Below are positions 55,601-64,000 of a stretch of DNA of 64,000 nt, piece after piece (position 1 is the first letter of the stretch; the number at the start of each line of letters is the position of its first letter). Under the pieces are notes generated by a model that had not been told where the DNA came from, made no database searches, and worked only from the letters and a program-made list of their open reading frames with translations. The position numbers and the translations under genes were made by a program. The DNA comes from Sanguinoderma infundibulare. Taxonomy: Eukaryota > Basidiomycota > Agaricomycetes > Polyporales > Polyporaceae. The DNA is taken from NCBI GenBank assembly GCA_032821775.1, contig JAVLRN010000016.1:62001-126000 (forward strand), written 5' to 3'.

Positions 55601-56482
55601 CGCGCACGTCCAGCCGTACCCACGACTCGGCTTCGAGAGCATCGGCGGGGTGACGCACTCCATGTGGAAGTATTTCTTGCAGCGGTCGCATGGGAGGGAT
55701 TCGGCGCTGCGCGGGATGGCGTCAGGTGGGACGATGCCGGCGGGAGAAGAGAGAAGACCAGGGGAAGACATACGGCGGGCACCACTTCTCACACGTATCA
55801 CAGAGGCGGATATCGTCGGTCAGGTCCGGGACGACCTCCCGTTCGGCGACTATGTACTCGTACCGTTCGATGAGGACATCCCTGATATGTGCCGGCACTG
55901 TAAATGCACAGAGTCAGTATTTCGAGCACATCATCCTTGAGTCCTACATGCGGTGAGCAGCGCGCCACACACCATTGCGGACGGTCGTGGCGGGGATGAC
56001 CTCGAACTCCTTCCGGAGCCACGGATCGAAGAGGCGCGTGAAGTAGAACCTGTCCGGCCGCTTCTTCCAGCCGGCGAGGTCCGAGATCCTGTCGCGGTGG
56101 TGGACGAAGCACTTTGCGCGGAGCTGACTGAGCTCGCAGACCTCAGAGTAGATGGCGGCGAGGAGGAGGCGCGAGTCGGCGACGGTGCGGTCCGAGACAT
56201 CGCTCGGGCGGTAGTACCACGCGAGGCGGACGCGGGTGATGGGCTCGTTGCGCCGCCCGGCCTTGTCGAACGTCGGCATGCCCTGCGCTGGCAGGAACTC
56301 CATGATGCGCGCGATGGAGTAGGGGGTGCCGTCGCGGATGCCCCAGCTGGGGGAGCAGTAGACGTGGTCTGGAAAAATCAACACGATGTTCTGGGACGCT
56401 GAGGAGGCCGAGAAGAATTACCATTCACTTTGACCTCCTCGCCATTCTTGAGGGTGATCTTGAACGGCTGGGAGGAAGCCAT
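52533..56482 (-). CDS. SNT2: Snt2-like chromatin protein (BAH, PHD, SANT, GATA finger, extended PHD)
   Basis: A multi-exon gene starting MASSQPFKITLKNGEEVKVN. Domains in order: BAH (DHVYCSPSWGIRDGTPYSIA, RVRLAWYYRPSDVSDRTVAD, ELSQLRAKCFVHHRDRI); a PHD finger (LCDTCEKWC ... CDRCKKYFHMECVTPP, GWTCAPC); a SANT/Myb-like region (TRYTDNEWGADEVVAFEDAI, VVRFYGHWKK); a GATA-type finger (CGACRTRESEMWWKAPKGLP, CDNCGLSW); a second PHD (CVCCQRTGPLGKVLRCKQCQ, WVCDLCQNE); and an extended PHD (CLLCPRMHRDPKKKLIYPPP, HVLCSVFVPELTYSD, CRLCDRDDGAVIQCSECIAE, VLCKAHVGHKRQLYELC). This is the layout of fungal Snt2, a histone-reading subunit of Snt2/Ecm5-Rpd3 and Lid2 complexes that links chromatin to stress response. 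Location is nuclear. Confidence 0.9.
52620..52653 (-). repeat. Hexanucleotide microsatellite in the SNT2 coding region
   Basis: About five GTTGCT units (forward strand), read on the minus strand as an alternating Ser-Asn run in the C-terminal part of the Snt2-like protein. Length variation would stay in frame. Confidence 0.8.
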
Positions 56483-57804
56483 CGTTACGTCTACTAGCGC
56501 CGTCAGGAACGTTGGAAATGAGGCGGATTAAAGCCGAGGGGCCCTGATTAATACGCTAGAGCGCCCGCGGTGTGTATCGAGGCGGATGAAGGGGTCTAAG
56601 ATATTTCTAAGGTGGTTGGAAGATGAGGGGGATGGGAGGAATGGCTAGAGGTCTCCTTCTGGCGCCCGCGGGGCGGAGAGAGGGGCGGAAAATCAGTGCC
56701 GGGGACGAAGGGAAAAGCTGTGCGCGTCTCTAGGGGAATATTGCTGGGATACAGGGGAGGAGGGAGGGATTATTCGAGGGGGTTGGAGGAGATGATGGTG
56801 GTGGAAAGAGGACAGACGAGGCAACGAGATCTGGTCGCTGAACAGCAAGATTGAACTCCGACAGTGCCTTGCGCGGAACCTCCTGGTCACCTCCAAGTCG
56901 CACTCAGCGCATGGACTCCGTCGAGGCTCGCTTGTAGCTGCAAATAGGACGGGGAAACCGCCAAGGGTGGCCCATCAGGACTTGAAAGTCTCTTTGTATC
57001 CTGGGACAAGGGCGAGCCGAAGGCCAGTCACCTTGAACACAAAGGTGATGTCTCTCTTGATGGCATGACCATATATACTGTAGTGCGCAATAGTGGCGAG
57101 GGCGGCCGGCACATTGTTCTTCTTGTTCAAGTCCTTCGAGGCTCGAGCTACTTTATACCGCCGGGAGGATGTACTCGGGCAAGTAATTTGAGTACTGCGC
57201 AACACCACGCAATACCTCTAAGAAGCATCGGAATCTGCCGAGCAACACGGCTGCCGACTCTGCCGAAAGTACCCACTTGCGTAGTAACTCCATTGAACGT
57301 TGGGACGCCTTGAGGACCAACCCGATATCCCCATCTTTACACAAGTGCCAATAGATTCCCCCGAAACGTTTGACTTCAGTCATATATAATGAGAGTGGCC
57401 AACAACAACCTGCGCCTTCTCTGCGTTATTCCGACTATTCTCCATCGGACAACATGGAGGGGCAGCCCCAAGGGCTACGCGCTGCAGAGCTGTCTTTTGA
57501 CGACACCGCACCCACAGGTCCGTATAAACGTCCTCTAGTCCGCCGTCGCTCAGCCGCCCGCAGCTCGCGCCCTCATCCTGTGCCTGAGTCGGAATTCGGG
57601 CCTAGGCTCTGCGCCTCGACCTGCGGTTGGCTCGACGGAGCTCTGGTCGCCGGACACAGGTTGTTACCGGGGTATCGGGCGAGGTTCCATTGCAATGGCT
57701 AGTCGAGCATCCAAGTCGGTCATCGAACAACGAGCGGGAGGTACTGTACAAGATCTGCAGGGAGCGACAAAGCTGCGATACGAGGAACGCGATGGTCTGT
57801 GCGG
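56483..57804. promoter_or_regulatory. Upstream region of the Snt2-like gene and gap to PHF5A
   Basis: 1.3 kb. The first 400 bases are G/A-rich on the plus strand and lie upstream of the Snt2-like start. Plus-strand frame 57,370-57,702 (110 codons, MTSVIYNESGQQQPAPSLRY...) and minus-strand frames at 56,975-57,383 show no family motif. I do not call them genes, but the plus-strand one has a fairly normal fungal composition. Confidence 0.45.
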
Positions 57805-58424
57805 CTAGCCTTTCTTGAAGCCTGCAACATGGGGGACAGGGGCTCAGGAAGGTACGACAAGTACACGCACAACTACGCACCTAAGCGACGCCGCTCATAG
57901 AACAAGTCCGTCCTACTCGCCCCTAGATTGACGATCTTCGGACATCCATCTCGGTCCTTTTCTAGCCTCGTACACTCAGCGCAGTAATAAGCGTCGGAGA
58001 TACCTAAACGATATGCGTCAGCCAGAGGAAGAGGGGGCAGGAGGGCGAGATCGCTCACCAGGTGAACCGCAGATGATGCATCGCCCTCCGTAAGTGCCAA
58101 AGTTGCATTCGTCACAGATGCGGACAAGGGTCTCGGGGCGTACGTAGGAATCACAGACAGGGCTACGTGGCGGCTGGAGTCAGTAACGGCATCCTCTGCG
58201 ACCGATCGTACGAGAGACGCACCATTTCCCATCGCATTTCTCACACAGACGGCCAATGGCTAGTGACAAAGAATCAGCCAAACCTAGGATAGAGCGACAA
58301 GGGAAGTTGGCTAACGCACCAATACCGGGCTGCCTCCTGCACATAATGAGATCTACGGCATATTCACTATAAGCACCAGGCTGTACTGTGGAATTGTTGA
58401 CCAACCTGGGTGATGTTTGGACAT
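57805..58424 (-). CDS. PHF5A/Rds3 spliceosome protein (SF3b subunit)
   Basis: A small gene broken by about five short introns. Spliced exons read MSKHHP / [11 protein letters not shown] / [12 protein letters not shown] / [20 protein letters not shown] ... [16 protein letters not shown] / [40 protein letters not shown] / GFKKG. This is PHF5A (yeast Rds3) almost residue for residue, about 110 residues with its conserved zinc-binding Cys pairs. The protein is a core subunit of SF3b in U2 snRNP and contacts the branch-point adenosine pocket. Nuclear and expected to be essential. The exon density is striking for so short a protein. The start is the ATG at 58,422-58,424. Confidence 0.92.
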
Positions 58425-58571
58425 GGTCGACGAGGAGGGCGGTCGCAGGACGATGAGGGATGATGCAGAAGGTACGGACTTCTCCCCGATTAGTAATTAC
58501 CGACTCAGCACGCCAACAAGCGAGCCGCCCAAACTTCAAGAGATGGCAAAAATACAATCACAGCTTTCACA

Positions 58572-58643
58572 TTCCGACACGGGGAATCGAACCCCGGGCT
58601 ATCGCGTGAGAGGCGATAATGTTAGCCACTACACCATATCGGA
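58572..58643 (-). tRNA. tRNA-Glu (CTC)
   Basis: The minus strand folds as a cloverleaf. The acceptor stem is TCCGATA with TGTCGGA. The D-arm region is GGTGTAGTGGCTAACAT. The anticodon arm is ATCGC-CTCTCAC-GCGAT with anticodon CTC. The T arm is CCGGGGTTCGATTCCCCG. About 72 bases, no intron. Anticodon CTC reads the GAG codon, which is common in this GC-rich genome. Confidence 0.93.
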
Positions 58644-58671
58644 TGTGACAGTTAGCATCACATAAACTTGT

Positions 58672-58978
58672 CCTTCATCAGCAAACGGGTTTGAGGTTTA
58701 CCTCTGATAAGCCATATAGCTCTGCAGCCGCCATCGTAGCCATTGGTAGGTGCCTCATGATATCTTGCAATTCAGCGTATGGCTCTGCAGCATTCCGGCG
58801 GATAGGCCAATATCCTACAGTTTATAGTGGAGCGTGCTGCAGAGCCCCGTAGGATTTCGTCGGAGCCGGGGGAAATTCTGTAGGGGCCTGTAGGATAGGT
58901 GCGTCGGCCGTATAGTGCCATGTGGGACAAATGAGAGATAGTGTAGCACCATGTATGACTGATGGGGAGATATGGTGT
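58672..58978. repeat. Non-coding repeat block a
   Basis: About 300 bases that recur, diverged, at 59,276-59,584. Shared: 'ttcatcagcaaac.gggtttga', 'agctctg.agcc', 'taggtgcctca', 'ggctctgcagc.ttccggcgg', 'ctacagttta.ag' and 'gtaggatttcg.cggagcc'. It starts about 30 bases upstream of the tRNA-Glu 5' end. No coding frame of note. Confidence 0.75.
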
Positions 58979-59275
58979 TATTGCTCTGCAATAATTGGCC
59001 ACACGCCGAAGGTGAATTGCATCACTTTGCAGTGATTTATGGTATCCGTAGACACAGCTACATTGCTCTGCAATCATTTCTATCACCTAGGCCCTGTCAG
59101 CATTACAGGGCTCTACAATGATTTATCGTATACGGCGGAACCCTGCAGGATTCCATCGTATCCGACGACTTCCTACAGAGTCCTACATGGTGGGGCCCGA
59201 TGCGGCAAAATCCTGCATAGCCCCCTAGCGCTTAGAATAGCCTTCAAGCAGGCAGGTTGCGCTTTGGTTGATGTT
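58979..59275. repeat. Non-coding repeat block b
   Basis: About 300 bases that recur at 61,508-61,805. Shared: 'attgctctgcaataattggcc', 'gaattgcatcactttgcagt', 'attacagggctctacaatga' and 'gacttcctacagagtcctac'. Several short palindromes of the CTGCAG/CTACAG type. Confidence 0.8.
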
Positions 59276-59584
59276 CATCAGCAAACTGGGTTTGAGATTT
59301 ACAAAGACCTGTAATAATGCATGTAGCTCTGTAGCCATCGTAGTGGTTAGTAGGTGCCTCACCCGATATTCCAGTTTAGATTCTGGCTCTGCAGCCTTCC
59401 GGCGGCTACGCCGATTCGCTACAGTTTACAGCTGAGCGTGCTCCGGGGCGCTGTAGGATTTCGCCGGAGCCGAGGGAAATACTGTAGTGGCCTGTCGGAT
59501 AGGTATGCGCTCCCTGTAGTGCCAGGTAGAATCAATGGGGATATATGGTAGCACCATGCAGGACTGATTCGGAGATATGGTAGC
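59276..59584. repeat. Non-coding repeat block a'
   Basis: Second copy of block a. Its right end (gactgattcggagatatggtag) is followed by unrelated sequence, whereas block a is followed by block b. Confidence 0.75.
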
Positions 59585-60084
59585 GGCATATAGGACTGAT
59601 GCGGAGAAATGGTAGAGGACTACAATAGTCCCCCCGGCGTATGATAGTGTACGGTGAAAGGCTGTAGTTGCCATATAGTGGGCTTGCTGGAGGGCATTGC
59701 TCTGGTACTCGCCCACGACCATGCGAGGCACATGAAATTTAAGACAGGTTAAAATCATCAATTATCGCGGGCGGAGCAACAATACATCACGACATCTATT
59801 ATGAAAAAAGAGAGAGCGCGAGCAGGCGATTTGTGGACCAGCGTGAGACCGCCCCGAGACAAAAAGAGACCGAGGCACTTGCAAATCGACAGCCAGAGCG
59901 AGAACAGGCGAACAGGACAGAGAGAGCCACCAAGAGAGCGAGCAGACATCGTAGGCAGGGAGGAGGTCGAGATCATGCCGTCCTGGAGTGCAAAACACGC
60001 CAAAGTCAGCCAAACCCACTCTTGTACTCGCACTTGCCCGCGGCCACCGCCGCCACTGACAATAACTGTAACGCCTCCCAAGGA

Positions 60085-60880
60085 TGGGATCGCAAACGCG
60101 GACACGCACCTCAAAACGCTTGTCCATCTCAGCCACCATCATCACAATTTCACCAGGCGCCTGGACGACGTCAACGGTGCCGTCAGCGCGCCGACGCCCG
60201 TCGGGAATCCAAACATCTTGTAGAAACTGATCGCCATCGCGTCCACGGGTGTGTCAGCGAGCCAGATCACCGACGTTGGTGCTAGCGCGGCAGCGTTGAG
60301 GAGCATGGAGTAGCCTTGTGACGGGGCGAACTCGATGAGGGAAAGCGCACTCTTTGTGTTCGAGACATTAGATTGGCCCGTGAGCGCGAACAGACTCAGA
60401 GGTGCGCGGCGGCCGTGTGGGCGGTGGTGCCCGAGGACGGCCTATTGGGTGGATCAGGGCAGACCGGGGTCCCAGAGGGAGATGAGAGGATACCGATCAG
60501 CTGGTGCGTGGAGACGGCAGGATCGCAGGATCGTGTACGTTACCTTTGCCTCTGCGACGTCCACGCCGCCGACATCGGTAGACTCGACGTAGTACACCTG
60601 TGCACCGCGAGCAGTCGAAAATTGGCGGATGCCGTGCATGCTGTTGTGTGAGTCCGCGCCGAGGACGTATGCGCTGTCGGAGGTGAAGGGGAAAGACTCT
60701 CCCACCAGCTTGAGTGCGCCGCTGACATTGGCCGTGAAGATGACGGTGTACCCTGGCGGGGCACGGAAGAATTTGAGGACGGCTCACCGTGCTTCGTCCG
60801 CACGCGCTGCGGACAGCCATGACCTGGACGAATATGGGACGATGGTCAATACCAGCGATTGTGTGCTCGCAAGGAGCCGG
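60085..60880 (-). pseudogene. Class V aminotransferase (PLP-dependent), broken
   Basis: Minus-strand pieces: LSAARADEAR, then an in-frame TGA (60,784-60,786), then AVLKFFRAPPGYTVIFTANV, SGALKLVGESFPFTSDSAYV, LGADSHNSMHGIRQFSTARG. After an intron: ALSLIEFAPSQGYSMLLNAA, ALAPTSVIWLADTPVDAMAI and SFYKMFGFPTGVGAL with the PLP-binding Lys. Right after GVGAL a deletion joins, in another frame, to GTVDVVQAPGEIVMMVAEMD. The C-terminal half is missing. This matches Aminotran_5 proteins related to molybdenum-cofactor sulfurases and fungal class V transferases. The gene is dead; it lies within the 1.9-kb stretch between repeat blocks a' and b'. Confidence 0.8.
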
Positions 60881-61009
60881 GCAAGGGCGGAGGAAGAGAA
60901 GCAGTGTTCAGAAGGATATCGCGGCCCTCGGTGCCGAGTCCTTCCCCAAATTGTATCCTCACTATATGCGCGCATACAGCCACCTACACGATAGCTGGCA
61001 TTGGAGGAC

Positions 61010-61408
61010 TCACTTAGCTTTGTGATCCCGCCTGCGAAGGAGCTGGATGAACGTGTCCTCGTCCTCTCCCTCATCCTCGTCCTGCCCATCCTCCGCCCTG
61101 CCCTCACCATGTCCCGTGACATTTGGGGCATTCTCGTCAGCATCCCCTTCGTCGCTGCCATTTTCTTCATTGTCGTCGATGCTTTCTTGGGCGTGGTGGG
61201 GATTTGTTTTGGTCGCAGTCGGTGTTTTCTTGGCTGGGGTTGCGACATGTTGAACGAGGCTGTGAGTTCGAGGATGTAAGAGGTCAAGAAGCGACTCTGA
61301 GATTGATGGGTAGCGCGGCGGTCGTTTTATGGGGAAGTCGAGGGTGCATGTCATTGGGGAGAAAGAGAGAATCAGATGCTTCCGCGCGTATGGGGACAGC
61401 TTGGTCAT
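61010..61408 (-). CDS. Hypothetical acidic protein, 132 codons
   Basis: An open frame beginning MTKLSPYARKHLILSFSPMT with a highly acidic low-complexity stretch (SIDDNEENGSDEGDADENAP and EDGQDEDEGEDEDTF) and a basic end (LLRRRDHKAK). No domain recognised. The overlapping plus-strand frame would be hydrophobic, which is the expected mirror of an acidic run. It may be real, or chance in a decayed region, since its neighbour downstream is a pseudogene. Confidence 0.3.
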   Translation of the reverse strand: MTKLSPYARKHLILSFSPMTCTLDFPIKRPPRYPSISESLLDLLHPRTHSLVQHVATPAKKTPTATKTNPHHAQESIDDNEENGSDEGDADENAPNVTGHGEGRAEDGQDEDEGEDEDTFIQLLRRRDHKAK

Positions 61409-61507
61409 GTGACAAGGGAACCACGTCCGGCGCTCTCTTTTATATCTCTCTTGCGCGCCCGGGTCCTACTGCACTGAATATCTGCGAAGGATTTCTCCCG
61501 GGCTATA

Positions 61508-61805
61508 CCTGTTGTATTGCTCTGCAATAATTGGCCGCACGCCGAGGATGAATTGCATCACTTTGCAGTCATTGATGGCATCCGTCGCCACAGCTACATT
61601 ACTCTGTAAATAATTACTATCACCCGGCGGCTGCATTACAGGGCTCTACAATGATTAATCGTATACGGCTGAACCCTCCAGGATTCCATCGTATCCGACG
61701 ACTTCCTACAGAGTCCTACACGGTGGGGCCGGATCCTGCGAAATCTGGCATAGCCCCCTAACGCTTAGTGTAGCCTTGCAGGCAGGTTGCGCTTTTGCTG
61801 ATGTT
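61508..61805. repeat. Non-coding repeat block b'
   Basis: Second copy of block b, separated from a' by 1.9 kb. Ends at 'tgatgttc', where b runs on into a'. Confidence 0.8.
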
Positions 61806-62105
61806 CCCCGACTTGCTTCCCTGCGACTGCGAGTTCCCTCCTGGTGCACGTCCGAGTCCGACACCGGCTTCGTTCAGCATGTACGACCTGTCTTGAGTTC
61901 AAACGATGTCGATTACACGGAGCAATGCGGTCAGGCTGAACGCTCAGGAAGACGGCAGGCGAGTTCGGCGTTGTGGATGCCCACGTCTAGGAAATATGAT
62001 CGATCTCGCTTTGTACACTTATACATTAGGTTTGTCAACTCTACTCTGCCGCCACTTGGCGCTGGAGGAATCGGAGCCAAACGTCCAACCTTCAACGTCC
62101 AACCT

Positions 62106-63862
62106 TCAACAATCGCCCGCTGCGTCGACTTCAGCCCCAGTTGCCGACTCCTGCATGTTCGCTCCCGCCCGGCCCTCAGACATCATTTCCTCGTCTTCGT
62201 CCTCGTTCTCGATGGCGAAAGCACCGTCCGCGTTCAAGACGGTGCCGAACGAGCCAATGGCCCGGACATTGAAGCGGAGCGTGCTGGCGTCGCCGAATCG
62301 TTGCGATGCTTGACTTTGGCTAGGGCCGCCGAGGTTCATCGTGCTTCGGTTGGTCGCTTGGAGATCGATTAGGAAGCGAGCGATGAGCACGCTTGTGATC
62401 CTGGACAAGATTCCGTACGCATCAGCGTTGGCAGATAAAGGGCAGACTGTAAAAAGGGACAGTTACGGTTGCGTGAACGCCGTTACATCGCTCCCTGCCC
62501 TGCCCGGAGCACTGTCGACGATCTAGGTCCATGAATTACAATTTCGTCAACAACTATGACCGGGAGCATGACATGCGCTCACGTCTGGCAATGACAGCGC
62601 CATGTGGAGAATGTTGAGAAGGAGCATGACCCTGACCGTAGATGTGTTTAGTTGCTGGAGCTGCAGTGGTATCAAGAGACGAGTGCTTACGAGAAGTAGC
62701 AGGTACCTGTGCAGAATTGAGACTGTGAGCGTTCGAAATGCACGCGAAATACTGGTGGTGCGCACCGTTGTAAAGCATGACAAACATGAGTGAATGCTGT
62801 CGCGCACCTTCGCCGACAAGGCCCTTCCTGTAAGTGGCGATCCACGTCACGAGGAGGACGATGGCATCTGCCAGGATGAGGCTTGCTCTTGAGGCAACAA
62901 GGTCTAAAAGGGCATGCATGAGATGGTTTTGACCATGTCCTGGTCAACAGACATACACCTTGAGGATGGGTAAGTGGCACATCATCCCGCACGGTTGACG
63001 ATAAACGACTTACGTGGTGACCAGTGACGCGCTTTCTTCGCCAGCAGTAAATTCGACGCAACTGAAGCCTTCATACGGAAAGCCGGTTGCTTTTTCTATT
63101 CCGAATGTATCCACCTGAGAAACCTAATTCAGTATGCGAGCCATCCAGTAACACGGTCTTCCACTGACGAAGTTCAGCACCATCGGTACATTGGACAGCG
63201 CAAACACCAGTGTCGACACAACCCAACTCTGGCTTAGACCGTATACCCGCAGGGTGGAGAACACTGAAGTTCGAGTCCGCATTAGCTTGAGTTACAACCT
63301 TCGGGAGGCCTGTGTACTCGATGATACCTGCGCCAGAAAGAAATTGGAGGTAGTTCAAGATATACCCCGATCGAATGATGGCCGTGCATCTACAGATTGA
63401 GCTGCGAGATGAGTTTAGCGGTCTTGGAGTCCCTGGTTGTACACGTACCCCTGCGGAAAGGTCAAATGTCGTTAGGATGATTCTTGCGCATAACACACCT
63501 GGATAGTGGGAGAGAATACGAAGAAGCCATCGTAGACGACGATGAGAGTTAGATACCTGTTCCAGAAGAACAGGATTGCTGCGATCGACAGCTTTCGCCG
63601 CCAGAACAATCGTACTTCTGACCGGAATGTTGAAAGCCATTCGCATGTCAGCAGCGCTAAACGAAATCTTGGTCAGCGTACTGCGTCGCAATGTCTGGTC
63701 GAATAGGACATGGGAACACACTTAACACAGCGCAAGCGCAACAAGTGCCAATCGTGCTTGGAGCAGAAGTCGTCAGTTATGGTCACGGCGTCGTACTAGA
63801 CCCTCAAAAAGCACTCACTCGGTAAGACTGAGCGATCGCTGCTCATCGTTTTGCGAGGACAT
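62106..63862 (-). CDS. DUF6533-family membrane protein, third locus
   Basis: The start is MSSQNDEQRSLSLTE (ATG at 63,860-63,862). Spliced pieces then give STFRSEVRLFWRRKLSIAAI, LFFWNRYLTLIVVYDGFFVF, TSVFSTLRVYGLSQSWVVST with LVFALSNVPMVLNFVSG (helix), LVASRASLILADAIVLLVTW (helix), and the end SRITSVLIARFLIDLQATNR. The last exon closes with an acidic tail, ENEDEDEEMMSEGRAG. This family is described under 5,115. A TATAAG element lies about 70 bases upstream of the start (63,933-63,939, minus strand). It is clearly diverged from the two copies on the left, so it is an older paralogue. Some exon joins between 62,420 and 62,960 are uncertain. Confidence 0.68.
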
Positions 63863-63932
63863 CGTCGTGGGGAAAGCCTTTGGTCGGGAGAAACACCTCC
63901 AGCCAAGGTTCATAGGCTCAGACACGCGACCC

Positions 63933-63939
63933 CTTATAT
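63933..63939 (-). promoter_or_regulatory. TATA box of the third DUF6533 gene
   Basis: GATATAAGG on the minus strand, about 70 bases before the ATG at 63,862. Confidence 0.45.
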
Positions 63940-64000
63940 CCGATGAGAGAGTTTGAGAAGGGCGAGGAGAGACTTTATGGATGCAATTGTGGCGCGCTTC

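Noticed and set aside
57153..57383. Minus-strand frame as a PEX11-like protein
   Set aside because: Only a vague leucine-rich resemblance; the conserved PEX11 segments are not present.
59801..60285. Plus-strand frames of 140-150 codons as genes
   Set aside because: They lie partly opposite aminotransferase coding remnants, are very Arg/Pro/Thr-rich and carry no domain; they are mirror-frame artefacts.

Overview
The window is nuclear DNA of a filamentous basidiomycete, most likely an agaricomycete and perhaps a wood-decay polypore. Genes are GC-rich and split by many short GT-AG introns. The gene content fits: basidiomycete-specific DUF6533 membrane proteins, laccase, P450, phenol hydroxylase, a PHF5A/Rds3 spliceosome protein and an Snt2-type chromatin protein. 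Species cannot be assigned from sequence alone.

Left part (1-19.4 kb), accessory and duplicated: a 1.1-kb repeat (here called R), an intact six-exon alpha/beta hydrolase, then a segment carrying methyltransferase - DUF6533 - P450 (broken) - reductase (damaged) - acyltransferase (3.2-12.3 kb). A decayed second copy of that segment follows (13.2-19.2 kb). It has lost 3.2 kb in the middle, the methyltransferase has lost its SAM-binding core, and the acyltransferase has a nonsense codon.

Middle part (19.4-47.6 kb), a tandem array with period 11,999 bp: two full units (A and B) and a partial third (C). Each unit starts with an intact FAD phenol 2-monooxygenase gene on the minus strand. In A and B this is followed by broken gene pieces on the plus strand: the N-terminal part of a dipeptidyl aminopeptidase, a laccase pseudogene, and the C-terminal part of a USP7/Ubp15-type deubiquitinase. 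Each of these units closes with R. A and B look base-identical over about 12 kb. That means either a very recent duplication or an assembly duplication, and this must be settled before copy number is believed.

Right part (47.7-64 kb), conserved housekeeping genes: a Doa4/USP8-like deubiquitinase whose 5' end lies directly against the end of unit C, an Snt2-like BAH/PHD/SANT/GATA protein, PHF5A/Rds3 and a tRNA-Glu(CTC). Then comes a repeat family of about 600 bp whose second copy is split by an insertion carrying an aminotransferase pseudogene, and finally a third DUF6533 gene at the right edge.

The hydrolase, methyltransferase, P450, reductase, acyltransferase and phenol hydroxylase are all of kinds seen in fungal aromatic or secondary metabolism. 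They may be the remains of a small metabolic cluster that has been duplicated and is decaying. This is inference from gene content; no core synthase (PKS, NRPS, terpene cyclase) is visible.
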